From NCBI GenBank assembly GCA_016937575.1, contig JAFHKN010000002.1, positions 2,294,001 through 2,358,000 on the forward strand: a stretch of DNA of 64,000 bases, given 5' to 3'. Source of the stretch: Roseomonas aeriglobus. Lineage in GTDB: Bacteria; Pseudomonadota; Alphaproteobacteria; Sphingomonadales; Sphingomonadaceae. Positions 53,893-62,397 of this stretch are shown here, piece after piece. The position numbers and the translations under genes are program-made. Below the pieces are notes generated by a model. The model was not told the origin of the DNA. It made no database searches and saw only the letters and a program-made list of their open reading frames with translations. Positions within the stretch are counted from its first letter, which is position 1, and each line of letters begins with the position of its first letter.

Positions 53893-55046
53893 GGGTGGTG
53901 ATCCTCGCCAACGTCGGGGCGATGGCACTCGCCACGGCGTCGCCCGCCGCGGCGCAGTCGATGGGACATGGGCACCACATGCCCGGCATGACGATGCCGA
54001 TGCCCGCAGCGACGGCGACGCCGGCTCCGCGCCGTGCGCAGCCCAAGACCCCGGTGCGCAAGGTCGCCAAGCCGGTCGCGACGCGCACGCCCCCTCCCGC
54101 CGCGACCGCCGGCTGTCCGCCCGAACACGCCGCGATGGGCCATTGCACGCCCGAGGCCAGCGCGCCGCCGCCGGCACCGATCGCCCCGCCCAGCACCGAC
54201 GCAAGCTGCCCGCCCGAGCATGCCGCGATGGGGCATTGCGTGCCGAAGCCCCCCGCGTCCACGCCGGCAGCGACAGCGCCGACGGCTGCGATCGGTACCG
54301 CGCTGCCCGCCGGCAATGCCCCTGCGCCGGCCGCCCCGGATGCCGATTACGCCGATCGTATCTGGGGCCGCGACGCGATGGCAGCGGCCCGCGCCACGCT
54401 TCGGCGCGAGCACGGCGGAATGGCGATCTCGCAGCTGATGCTCAATCTGGCCGAGGTGCGGGTCGACCGCGGTCGCGATGGCTACCGCTGGGACGGCGAA
54501 TTCTGGTATGGCGGCGACATCAATCGCCTGACCGTGAAAAGCGAAGGCGATGGCCGCTTCAGTGAGCCGGCAGGCGGCGAGGTCCAGGCGCTCTACAGCC
54601 GCGCGATCGGTCCCTATTTCAACCTGCAGGCGGGCGTCCGCCAGGATATCGCGCCCGGCCCCGACCGGACCTATGCCACGATCAGCGTCGAGGGACTCGC
54701 TCCCTATTGGTTCGACGTGGAGGGCGCGCTGTTCCTGTCGGACAAGGGCGATCTGCTCGCCCGGCTCGAGGGCTATTACGACCAGCGGGTGACCCAGCGC
54801 CTGATCCTGCAGCCCCGCGTCGAGCTGAACCTGTCCGCACAGGACGTGGCCGCGAGCCGCATCGGCTCCGGGGTGACCGACGCCGAGGCCGGGCTGCGCC
54901 TGCGCTACGAGATAGCGCGCGAGTTCGCGCCCTATATCGGCGTGTCGTGGGAACGCCGTTTCGGCGACACCGCCCGCTTCGCCCGTGCCGACGGCGAACG
55001 GACCGGCGGGGTCAACATGGTCGCCGGCATCCGCGCCTGGTTCTGA
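53889..55046 (+). CDS. copB: CopB-type outer membrane copper resistance protein
   Basis: 385 residues starting with a GTG (53889) that overlaps the copA stop. A signal-peptide-like region leads into a long Pro/Ala/Met/His-rich segment (MGHGHHMPGMTMPMP) with two copies of CPPEHAAMGHC at residues 76-86 and 107-117. The C-terminal two-thirds (about 160-385, from ADRIWGRDAMAAARATL to the terminal GIRAWF, an outer-membrane-type aromatic ending) is the CopB beta-barrel. CopB works with CopA in copper binding or export across the outer membrane. Confidence 0.93.
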   Translation: MRVVILANVGAMALATASPAAAQSMGHGHHMPGMTMPMPAATATPAPRRAQPKTPVRKVAKPVATRTPPPAATAGCPPEHAAMGHCTPEASAPPPAPIAPPSTDASCPPEHAAMGHCVPKPPASTPAATAPTAAIGTALPAGNAPAPAAPDADYADRIWGRDAMAAARATLRREHGGMAISQLMLNLAEVRVDRGRDGYRWDGEFWYGGDINRLTVKSEGDGRFSEPAGGEVQALYSRAIGPYFNLQAGVRQDIAPGPDRTYATISVEGLAPYWFDVEGALFLSDKGDLLARLEGYYDQRVTQRLILQPRVELNLSAQDVAASRIGSGVTDAEAGLRLRYEIAREFAPYIGVSWERRFGDTARFARADGERTGGVNMVAGIRAWF

Positions 55047-55058
55047 CGGCGTAACTCG

Positions 55059-56057
55059 CTACGCCGGTTCGCGCAGCATCGCGATTTCGTCGGCGTCGCC
55101 CAGCAGCAAACCAACCCGCTGGTGCAGGCCCGTCGGTACGATGTCGAGGATGCGGGTCGTCCCGTCGATCGACGCGCCGCCCGCCTGTTCGATCAGGTAG
55201 CTCATCGGATTGGCCTCGTACATCAGCCGCAACCGCGCGCCGCCGGTACGGACGTCGGTCGGGTAGCAGAAGGTGCCGCCGCGCTTCAGGATGCGGTGGA
55301 CGTCGGCGACCATCGATCCGGTCCAGCGCATCGTATACTCGCGCCCGCACGGCCCCGTTTCGCCCGCCACGCGGTCGTCGACGAAGCGGACGACGCTGTC
55401 CGACCATTGCCGCCGCCGCGCCATGTTGATCGCGAATTCAGGCGTGCCCGCCGGCAGCCGGATCGGCCCGTCCGTGAGCCGCCACGACCCGATTTCGCGA
55501 TCGAGCGTGAATTCATAGACCCCCGAACCGACCGACAGGACCAACAGCGGCTGCGGCCCATAGATGGCGTAGCCAGCCGCGACCTGGCTCGATCCGGGCT
55601 GGAGAAAATCTTCCTCCGCAATCTCGCGTCCCGCCGCATCGGCCGGCGCCTTCAGCACCGAAAAGATCGTGCCGACCGACAGGCAGACGTCGATGTTGCT
55701 CGACCCGTCGATCGGATCGAAGAGCAGCAGATATTCGCCCTTGGGGTAGCGGTGCGGGATGCGATGGATCGTCTCCATCTCCTCCGACGCCATCGCTGCC
55801 AGATGCCCGCCCCACTCGTTCGCATCGAGCAGCAGTTCGTTGGCGATCACGTCCAGCTTCTTCTGCACCTCGCCCTGGACATTCTCCTTGTCCAGGCTGC
55901 CGAGCACTTCGCCCAGCGCCCCTTTCGACACGGCATGACAGATCGTCTTGCACGCGCGCGCGACGGTCTCGATCAGCAGGCGCAGCTCGGCCGGCAACGC
56001 CGCCTCCCCGCGCTGCTGCTCGATCAGGAAACGGGCGAGCGACATAGCTTGCATCAT
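55059..56057 (-). CDS. fbp: Class I fructose-1,6-bisphosphatase
   Basis: 332 residues. The metal-binding [13 protein letters not shown] (family signature DPxDGSS) is at about residue 130, with [13 protein letters not shown] before it and [22 protein letters not shown] and [12 protein letters not shown] in the substrate site, all typical of class I FBPases. It hydrolyses fructose-1,6-bisphosphate in gluconeogenesis. The chosen start (ATG 56057, MMQAM) is the first of closely spaced ATGs. It is convergent with copB, 12 bp away. Confidence 0.96.
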   Translation of the reverse strand: MMQAMSLARFLIEQQRGEAALPAELRLLIETVARACKTICHAVSKGALGEVLGSLDKENVQGEVQKKLDVIANELLLDANEWGGHLAAMASEEMETIHRIPHRYPKGEYLLLFDPIDGSSNIDVCLSVGTIFSVLKAPADAAGREIAEEDFLQPGSSQVAAGYAIYGPQPLLVLSVGSGVYEFTLDREIGSWRLTDGPIRLPAGTPEFAINMARRRQWSDSVVRFVDDRVAGETGPCGREYTMRWTGSMVADVHRILKRGGTFCYPTDVRTGGARLRLMYEANPMSYLIEQAGGASIDGTTRILDIVPTGLHQRVGLLLGDADEIAMLREPA

Positions 56058-56463
56058 GACCGGGCTCCGGATTGGGGCAGAAAGGCAGACTGGGGCAACG
56101 GGACGTCTTCGTTCCAACCACGCGGCGACTGCTGAGGGGTCGACGCGAGCAGGTCCGGAAGATGGCGGTCCTTTACAGGACAAAGCGGCCCACTCAAGTC
56201 ATCGAGCGGCGCGATCCTTCTCGCGGCCCGGCTGCCCGCCGGCGTCGCGCTGCTGTCCGATCATGGGTGCGAACCCGCCCCGCAGGCCGGGGCCGGACGG
56301 TTTCCGGCAGGTTAGTCCGGCCGCATCGTCGCGCGTCTCCGTCGGCCAAGTCGACCGTAGCGGGCAGTGCCTGTACCCGGCAGGGCCCGGCGGGGCGCCG
56401 CGTCGCGCCGTCCCGCCAGGGTCAGCAGCGATCCGTTTGGTTCGGCGCCCGCCCCTCGCCCCG
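56058..56463. other. 406-bp intergenic region between fbp and the TonB receptor gene
   Basis: Very GC-rich. The only structure I see is an inverted repeat GGCCGGAC/GTCCGGCC (56291-56322, 16-nt loop), which could end the receptor transcript. Open frames here are spurious, being Arg/Pro-rich. The fbp promoter is expected at its left end, but I cannot place it. Confidence 0.5.
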
Positions 56464-58863
56464 TCAGAACGACGCCGAAATCTGCGCGAACCAGTTGCGC
56501 GGACGCGCAAAGATGCGTTCGGCATAGCCGAGCGTCGCCAGCGACGCATTGCCCTGAATGAGGTAGCGCGAGTCGAGGATGTTGTTGACGCCCGCACTCA
56601 CTTCAAAGCGATTGGCGAACTTCAGGCCAACCGACGCGTTGCCGACGAAATAGCCGTCCTCTTCGATCAGCGGGATGCTGCCGGTGATGAAGGTGATCTT
56701 CGACTGGTAGGTGCCGTCGACGCGCGGGGTCAGCGTGGTGCCATTCCCCAGTTCGATCCTGTATGACAGACCGAAGTTCGCCTGCAGGTCGGGCGTGAAG
56801 GGAAGATCGTCGGCCGGGGTAACGGTCGCGGTCGCGCCGGGGATGGGCGTGATGCTCTTGATCTTGTCCTTCAGCACGCTGAGGCCGCCGTCGAAGATCA
56901 GCCCCCAAGGCGCGCGGTAGCTGGCTTCGGCCTCGAAGCCGCGGATGCGCGCTTCGCCGGCGTTGAACAGCAACGGTACGACGCCCTGACGGAAGATCAG
57001 CTGGATATCCTGATATTCGGCCTGGAACGCCGCCAGGTTCAGGCGCAGTCGCCCGATGTTGGTCTTGATACCCGCTTCGTAGCTGGTCACGCTTTCGTCG
57101 GCGAAGGGCACCGGCAGGTTATCCGCGGTCGCGGCATTGTAGCGGGTGTTGAAGCCCCCAGACTTGAAGCTCTTGGCATAGGACGCATAGGTGCTGATCG
57201 CGTCGTTCCAGCGGTACTGGACGCTGCCGGAGCCGGTCAGCGCGGCGAAATCGCGCTGGAACGGCCGCGGGAAGATGAACAGCGAACCGCCCTGCGTCGT
57301 CGCCAATGTCGGCAGCGGGTTGGGATCGGGTTGGGTCGCCGGGAACAGGTTGAGCACCGTGCCCTGATAATATTTGCGGTCGGACGTGTAGCGCAGTCCG
57401 CCGCTCAGCTCGAGCCGTGCGGTCGGCGACCAGCTGACCTCGCCGAACACGGCGACCGAATTGGTCTTGAGGCGCGACACCTGAAGATCGCGACTGCCAG
57501 GTCCGCCGGCGAGCAGCGAGGAAATGACCGGCGGCGACGGCGGGAACGCCAGGAAGACGGTCGCGCGCTCATTCGTCGCTTCGTTGAAATAATAGCCGCC
57601 GAGGATGCCATTGACCTTGCCGAAGTCGAGCTGGAGCTGGACTTCCTGGCTGAACTGGTTGGACTTCGAGCCGACATCGGTCGTGATCAGGGTCAGCGGC
57701 GTGTTGTCCGCATCGCGGACGCCGCGCGACGTGGTCTCGCGATAGCCGGTGATCAGCTTGACCAGCGCCTGGTCGGTCAGCCGGATGTTGGCGGTGCCGG
57801 CTACGCCCCACACTTCCGACATGCTCATGACCGGCGCGTTGCCGCCGTTGACGAAGTCGCCGCGCGCCTGAAGGTCGTTGGCGCAGCGAATGTCGTTGAT
57901 CAGCGGCACGTTGGGCGCACCGAAGCGCGGGTTGCCCGGCGCGATCGGCGCAAAGGGGATCGTCGCGCCGGGGCAGCCCGCCGCGACGCTGGCGATGGCC
58001 GCGACCGGCGCCTGTTCGTTGACGCCGGCCAGCACGAACGGCGCGCCGTTTTCGTCCCGTCGCGAATAATCGCCGCGGATGAACAGGTCGAAATCCTTCG
58101 ACGGCTCCCATTTCACCGCGCCGTTGAACGAATAGCCGTTCTCGTTGCCCAGATCCAAACCGTCGACCGCGCGGATGACATAGCCGTCACGCTTGCGGAA
58201 ACCGCCGGACACGCGCGCCGCCAGCGTGTCGCCGATCGGAATGTTCAGGGCCGCAAAGCCCTCGCGCAGATCATAGTCGCCGATGCGCAGGCGGCCACGC
58301 CCGCTCCAGCTGCCGAGCTCGGGCTGGCGGGTGCGGACCAGGATCGCGCCGCCGATCGTGTTGCGGCCGAACAATGTCCCCTGCGGCCCGCGCAGCACTT
58401 CGACGCCGTCGATGTCGCCAAAATCGATCGCCCCACCGACCGCGCGGCCGAGGTAGACTTCGTCGAGGTAGATCCCGACGCCCGGGTCGACCGCCGCGGT
58501 CGGATCGACCTGGCCGACGCCGCGGATGAAGACGACGGCCGAGGCGGTGTTGCCCGAAAGCTGACCGGCCGGCTTGAACTGCAGGCTGGGCGTGATGCGT
58601 TCCAGATCCTGGGTCTGTACGACCTGCCGCTGTTCGAGGATGTCGGCGCTGAAGGCCGAGATCGCAACCGGCGTGTCCTGCAGGCTTTCCTCGCGCCGAC
58701 GTGCGGTCACGATGATATCCTGGTTGTCGGTCGCGGCCGCCGCTTCTGCCTGGGCGGTCGCATCCTGCGCCACGGCGGTTCCGGGTATCGCGGCGATCGC
58801 CAGAGCACCGATCGCGGCATTACAGCGCAACAGCGCGCGCATCGTCGAACGAAGACCAGTCAT
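56464..58863 (-). CDS. TonB-dependent outer membrane receptor
   Basis: 799 residues. A signal peptide is followed by the TonB-box-like region and plug domain: QDIIVTARRREESLQDTPVA, RITPSLQFKPAGQLSG, FIRGVGQVDPTAAVDPGVGIYLDEV-type plug segments, and VLRGPQGTLFGRNTIGGAI. The barrel ends with the aromatic residue F (NWFAQISASF). Such receptors import substrates using TonB energy, and in sphingomonads several take up lignin-derived aromatics. Its neighbours (MarR regulators and a hydroxycinnamate operon) suggest an aromatic substrate; this is inference. The ribosome binding site lies in a hairpin and a palindrome overlaps the likely -35 site. Confidence 0.93.
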   Translation of the reverse strand: MTGLRSTMRALLRCNAAIGALAIAAIPGTAVAQDATAQAEAAAATDNQDIIVTARRREESLQDTPVAISAFSADILEQRQVVQTQDLERITPSLQFKPAGQLSGNTASAVVFIRGVGQVDPTAAVDPGVGIYLDEVYLGRAVGGAIDFGDIDGVEVLRGPQGTLFGRNTIGGAILVRTRQPELGSWSGRGRLRIGDYDLREGFAALNIPIGDTLAARVSGGFRKRDGYVIRAVDGLDLGNENGYSFNGAVKWEPSKDFDLFIRGDYSRRDENGAPFVLAGVNEQAPVAAIASVAAGCPGATIPFAPIAPGNPRFGAPNVPLINDIRCANDLQARGDFVNGGNAPVMSMSEVWGVAGTANIRLTDQALVKLITGYRETTSRGVRDADNTPLTLITTDVGSKSNQFSQEVQLQLDFGKVNGILGGYYFNEATNERATVFLAFPPSPPVISSLLAGGPGSRDLQVSRLKTNSVAVFGEVSWSPTARLELSGGLRYTSDRKYYQGTVLNLFPATQPDPNPLPTLATTQGGSLFIFPRPFQRDFAALTGSGSVQYRWNDAISTYASYAKSFKSGGFNTRYNAATADNLPVPFADESVTSYEAGIKTNIGRLRLNLAAFQAEYQDIQLIFRQGVVPLLFNAGEARIRGFEAEASYRAPWGLIFDGGLSVLKDKIKSITPIPGATATVTPADDLPFTPDLQANFGLSYRIELGNGTTLTPRVDGTYQSKITFITGSIPLIEEDGYFVGNASVGLKFANRFEVSAGVNNILDSRYLIQGNASLATLGYAERIFARPRNWFAQISASF

Positions 58864-58868
58864 CGCAT

Positions 58869-58885
58869 CCTCCCACTGCGGGAGG
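58869..58885 (-). promoter_or_regulatory. Hairpin covering the ribosome binding site of the TonB receptor gene
   Basis: On the mRNA, CCTCCC and GGGAGG pair with a GCAGT loop; GGGAGG is the ribosome binding site, five bases before the ATG. This could restrain translation. Confidence 0.5.
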
Positions 58886-58904
58886 TTCCCCCTCCCTTTG
58901 CGAT

Positions 58905-58935
58905 CAGGCTACGCCAGTAATTGCTATTGTCAATA
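58905..58935 (-). promoter_or_regulatory. Candidate promoter with a palindromic regulator site, TonB receptor gene
   Basis: TATTG-T-CAATA (58925-58935) is a perfect AT-rich inverted repeat. On the minus strand it contains TTGACA (58928-58933), a consensus -35 hexamer, with a weak -10 (TAGCCT, 58906-58911) 16 bases downstream. A MarR dimer bound here would block the receptor promoter. Confidence 0.5.
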
Positions 58936-59031
58936 ACTGTTATGTTGGACAGCCAGCCCGCGCTCGGCGGATCGCGTCGTGCCCATGCCGACGCCTGTGA
59001 CGGACGGACGAAAAATCGGTGTGCTCCGACA

Positions 59032-59487
59032 TCACACCTCGCGGGCTTCGTGGATGCGCGCCAACAGCGCGATCAGCGTACGTACCTCCGCTTCGGTAAA
59101 GCGATCCTTCAGCCACGCCTCATGCGCGCAGATGGCGGTACGGGCCCCGGCGAGCGCGGTGTCGCCGGCAGAGGTCAGCGCCAGCGTCTGACGACGGCGA
59201 TCGAGAGTGGACGCGCCGCGGACGACCATATCGCGAGCCTGCAACCGGTTGACGATCGCCATGACGGTCGCGCGATCCATCTGCAGCCGTCGCCCGAGTT
59301 CGGCCTGCCCGATGCCGGGATGATCGTGAATCAGCCACAGCACCGACACCTGCTTCTGAGTCAGGCCCAGATCGCTGAACGTATCGGTGAAGTGTCGATA
59401 GACGGCCCCGTGCGCGAGGCGGATGTGAAAGCCCAGGATATCGGCGACCGACCCGGGGGCGCGGGTCATCGGGTCCATGTCGCTCAC
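59032..59487 (-). CDS. MarR-family transcriptional regulator (1)
   Basis: 151 residues: N-terminal helix (VADILGFHIRLAHGAVYRHF), winged helix-turn-helix with LTQKQVSVLWLIHDHPG, the recognition region ELGRRLQMDRATVMAIVNRLQ, and the wing STLDRRRQTLALTSAG. MarR proteins usually repress neighbouring genes and release DNA when an aromatic ligand or acyl-CoA binds. In Sphingobium SYK-6, FerC (a MarR protein) controls the ferulate genes; this one or its divergent neighbour could be the counterpart. It is transcribed toward the TonB receptor, whose candidate operator lies just downstream. Confidence 0.92.
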   Translation of the reverse strand: MSDMDPMTRAPGSVADILGFHIRLAHGAVYRHFTDTFSDLGLTQKQVSVLWLIHDHPGIGQAELGRRLQMDRATVMAIVNRLQARDMVVRGASTLDRRRQTLALTSAGDTALAGARTAICAHEAWLKDRFTEAEVRTLIALLARIHEAREV

Positions 59488-59599
59488 CTGTCCATCCTCC
59501 TGGTGCGATCGCCGGTCGCTCTACCCCAGCGCGCCGCACGAACAAGTCACCCGCCTCGCCAAGCTTCGAAGATTATCGGTTTGACGCCCACCCAAAAAA

Positions 59600-59611
59600 C
59601 TGGCTTGCCAG
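59600..59611. promoter_or_regulatory. Short palindrome beside the divergent MarR starts
   Basis: CTGGC-TT-GCCAG lies 6 bp upstream of the plus-strand MarR start codon in the 129-bp divergent region. It could be an operator for either regulator, but it is short. Confidence 0.3.
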
Positions 59612-59616
59612 CGACG

Positions 59617-60069
59617 ATGTCGACACCCACTCCCCTGATCGGCGCACTCAGCCCGTTGGTCGGCTATCACCTTCGTCGTGCCTCCGGCGTCTTTGCCGCA
59701 GACTTTGCCGCAGCGGTCGAGGGCACGGGCATGCGCCAGGTGCTGATCGGCATCCTGGCGGTCGTCGCAGCCAGCCCGGGCATCAACCAGGGCGCGGTCG
59801 GACGCATCCTGGGGATCAAGCGCGCGAACATGGTGTCGCTGATCAACGAGCTGATCGATGCCGGCCTGATCGTTCGCGAAACCGATCCAACCGACCGTCG
59901 GGCCTTCACCTTGGCGGTCTCGTCCGAAGGCACCGCGATGCTCGACGAGTGCACGCAGCGAATCGAGGCGCATGAGGAGCAGTTGCTTGCCGGCTTCTCG
60001 GCGGCGGAAAAGGCGATGCTCCTCGACCTACTCGGCCGCATCGAGAAACGGGCAACGCCGGCGGACTAG
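59617..60069 (+). CDS. MarR-family transcriptional regulator (2)
   Basis: 150 residues. VGYHLRRASGVFAADFAAA forms the dimerisation helix; QVLIGILAVVAASPGINQGA, the recognition helix KRANMVSLINELIDAGL and the wing ETDPTDRRAFTLAVSSEG form the DNA-binding domain. It is transcribed divergently from MarR regulator 1 and convergently toward the ferulate-type operon, so it may control that operon, the receptor, or itself. The start is the ATG at 59617. Two differently sequenced MarR genes back to back suggest separate ligands or targets. Confidence 0.92.
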   Translation: MSTPTPLIGALSPLVGYHLRRASGVFAADFAAAVEGTGMRQVLIGILAVVAASPGINQGAVGRILGIKRANMVSLINELIDAGLIVRETDPTDRRAFTLAVSSEGTAMLDECTQRIEAHEEQLLAGFSAAEKAMLLDLLGRIEKRATPAD

Positions 60070-60156
60070 GGTGCGTACGGCTGACTGAGTCCAGACCCTG
60101 GACCTTTCCGCCCTCCGGCGGTCAGGGCTTCGCCCTTCGCCGGAGCATGGTTCTCC

Positions 60157-62247
60157 TCAGTCGGTCGCCAGGATCAGCGCATCGAGCGCTACCACGCCTT
60201 CGCCCCGCGGATAGACGACGACCGGATTGAGATCGACCTCGCGGATTGCGGGCGTGCCCGTCAGCACGCGACCGAGGTTTGCGATGAGGTCCGCGACCGC
60301 TTCCACATCCAGGGCCGGCGACCCACGATAGCCATCGAGCAATGCGCCCTGCTTCAGCGCGCGCAGTTCGGCGATGATGGCGTCTTTCGTGAGATCGACG
60401 GGCAACAGGCGAACGTCGTGGAGCAGTTCCGCGGTCACCCCGCCGAAGCCGACCAGAATGACCGGCCCCCAGTCGGGATCGTTGCGCGCGCCGACGATCA
60501 GTTCGACCCCGCGCTTGCCCATCGCCTCCACTTGCGCGCCGTCGAGCGCGATCGTGCCGTCATAGGCGGCGACATTGCCGTATAGCCGGTCCCATGCCGC
60601 CTCCAGCGCGGCATCGTCGGCGATGTTCAGGATGACGCCGCCGGCATCGCTCTTGTGGCTGAGCGCGGCAGCCTGCGCCTTGATCGCGACCGGGTAGCCG
60701 ACGCGTGCGGCCACCGCCTTCGCTTCGGCCACATCGGCAGCGAACCCGCCTGCCGGAAACGGAATGCCGACCGGCGCCAGCAGGTGCTTCGCGCGATATT
60801 CCGGGATGACGCCGCCCGGCAGGTCGAGCGCGACCGGCGTGGCATCGGCGCGCGCGAAGTCCCGCTCCGCCCCGCGCAACAGGTGGCGAAGCGCGCGGAA
60901 CGCGCGGTCGGGCGACGGGAAATAGGTGACGCCGATCGCGCGCAGCCCGTCTATATACTCCGCCGGCACCGGTGCCCCGTCGTCCAACCCGGCGAAGATC
61001 ACCGGCTTGGTCGGGTTCAGCCCCGCCACCGCATCGATGATATAGGGAAATTTGCGCGCTGCCGTGGCGGGATCGGTCTGGATGATGCCGAACACCAGCG
61101 CGGCATAGGCATCGTCGGCCAACAGCGGGATCAGCGTGCGGCGGTAGAGATCGGGGTCGACCAGCGCCTGCGCGGTCAGGTCCATCGGGTTCGATACGGG
61201 AATGAAATCGGGAATCGCGTCCCGCAACGCCGCCGCCGTATCGCCGGACATCTGAGGCAGGTCGAGCCCGATCGTCTCCGCCAGGTCGAGCGTCAGTGCC
61301 TTGAACGCCCCGCTCTCCGTCAAGACGGCGGTGCCGCCACGGCGAACCGGCTGGCTGCGCACGGCGAGTTCGACGACGTCACCCAGCGCCTCCAGGCTGT
61401 CGACCAGAATGACGCCGGCGCGCTCGACCTTGGCGCGCATCAGCTGCCAGTCGCCGGCCATGGCACCGGTGTGGGTGGCCGCGGATTCGCGTGCGGCGCT
61501 GGACGTGCCGGGGTGGAGCAGGACGATCGGCTTGCCCGCCGCGCGCGCCCGCTCGGCGAGTTCCAGGAAGCGCGCGGGCTTGCGGAACTGTTCGACGATC
61601 ATCGCGAGTCCCCGGGTGGCGGGATCGTCGATCAGATGCTCGACATAATCCTCGACGCCCGACGCCGCTTCGTTGCCGGTCGACACCGACACGGTGATGC
61701 CGAGCCCCTTGGCCATCAGCGTCGTGCCGAGCACCACCGCCATCGCGCCCGACTGGCTGACGATGCCGACCGCCGGCTTGTCTGCGAGTTCGAGCACCGG
61801 CGCCTCGACGAAGGTCAGCGGTACGCCCGCGGCATAGTTGACGAGGCCGAGGCAATTGGGCCCCTCGACGATCATGCCATGATCGGCCGCAATCCGTGCG
61901 ACTTCGGCCTGCGCGGCGAGCCCCTCCTCGCCCCCTTCGGCGAACCCTGCCGAGAAGATGATCGCCGCGCCGACATTGCGCTTGGCGAGGGCCTGCACCG
62001 CGCCCAGGACGGCGGGTCCGGGGATGGCCAGCACCGCTGCATCCACACCGTCCGGCAATTCGTCGATCGACTTCAGGCACGGCCGTCCGTCGATCTCGTC
62101 CCGCTTGGGGTTGATGAGATGAATGGCGCCCGCATAGCCGTGACGTTCGAGATTGCGCAGCACCGAATTGCCGAGCGCACCGGGTGTCGGCGACGCGCCG
62201 ACGATAACGACCGAACGGGGGGTGAGCAGGCGGGAGAGGTCGGGCAT
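60157..62247 (-). CDS. ferA: NDP-forming acyl-CoA synthetase, probable feruloyl-CoA synthetase
   Basis: 696 residues. The N-terminal CoA-binding domain starts VVIVGASPTPGALGNSVL; the ligase domain includes GPNCLGLVNYAAG, QSGAMAVVLGTT and THTGAMAGDW (a His-containing motif typical of the phosphorylated enzyme). The C-terminal ATP-grasp domain has AIKAQAAALSHKSDAGGVIL and EVDLNPVVVYPRG. Sphingobium SYK-6 FerA belongs to this NDP-forming type, unlike the AMP-forming Fcs of pseudomonads. Position beside the hydroxycinnamoyl-CoA lyase gene supports feruloyl-CoA synthetase; close acids such as p-coumarate are also possible. Starts at ATG 62247. Confidence 0.85.
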   Translation of the reverse strand: MPDLSRLLTPRSVVIVGASPTPGALGNSVLRNLERHGYAGAIHLINPKRDEIDGRPCLKSIDELPDGVDAAVLAIPGPAVLGAVQALAKRNVGAAIIFSAGFAEGGEEGLAAQAEVARIAADHGMIVEGPNCLGLVNYAAGVPLTFVEAPVLELADKPAVGIVSQSGAMAVVLGTTLMAKGLGITVSVSTGNEAASGVEDYVEHLIDDPATRGLAMIVEQFRKPARFLELAERARAAGKPIVLLHPGTSSAARESAATHTGAMAGDWQLMRAKVERAGVILVDSLEALGDVVELAVRSQPVRRGGTAVLTESGAFKALTLDLAETIGLDLPQMSGDTAAALRDAIPDFIPVSNPMDLTAQALVDPDLYRRTLIPLLADDAYAALVFGIIQTDPATAARKFPYIIDAVAGLNPTKPVIFAGLDDGAPVPAEYIDGLRAIGVTYFPSPDRAFRALRHLLRGAERDFARADATPVALDLPGGVIPEYRAKHLLAPVGIPFPAGGFAADVAEAKAVAARVGYPVAIKAQAAALSHKSDAGGVILNIADDAALEAAWDRLYGNVAAYDGTIALDGAQVEAMGKRGVELIVGARNDPDWGPVILVGFGGVTAELLHDVRLLPVDLTKDAIIAELRALKQGALLDGYRGSPALDVEAVADLIANLGRVLTGTPAIREVDLNPVVVYPRGEGVVALDALILATD

Positions 62248-62260
62248 TTTCGTCCTTTGA

Positions 62261-62386
62261 TCCTCCCCGGCACGGGGAGGTGGCAGCGCGCAGCGCTGAC
62301 GGAGGGGGTTCGCCGCATATGGCATCGCCCGCAGATAGCCCCCTCCACCATGCTGCGCATGGTCTCCCTCCCCGTGCCGGGGAGGA
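62261..62386. repeat. Palindromic repeat, family B, copy 2 (inside the ferulate-type operon)
   Basis: End hairpins TCCTCCCCGGCACGGGGAGG and CTCCCCGTGCCGGGGAGGA, with an inner pairing of CGGAGGGGG and CCCCCTCCACC. It lies in the transcribed gap between the lyase and CoA-ligase genes, where it could stabilise or attenuate the mRNA. Related to 46521-46646. Confidence 0.8.
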
Positions 62387-62397
62387 TCAGATGAAGC

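Noticed and set aside
51346..54204. Very long open frame antisense to the copper genes
   Set aside because: It lies opposite a well-supported copA-copB pair and is Arg/His/Asp-rich, the usual shadow of GC-rich codons; no motif or start signal supports it.
56072..56527. Possible extra gene between fbp and the TonB receptor
   Set aside because: Arg/Pro-rich translation, no ribosome binding site or motif, and it overlaps the receptor gene's 3' end.
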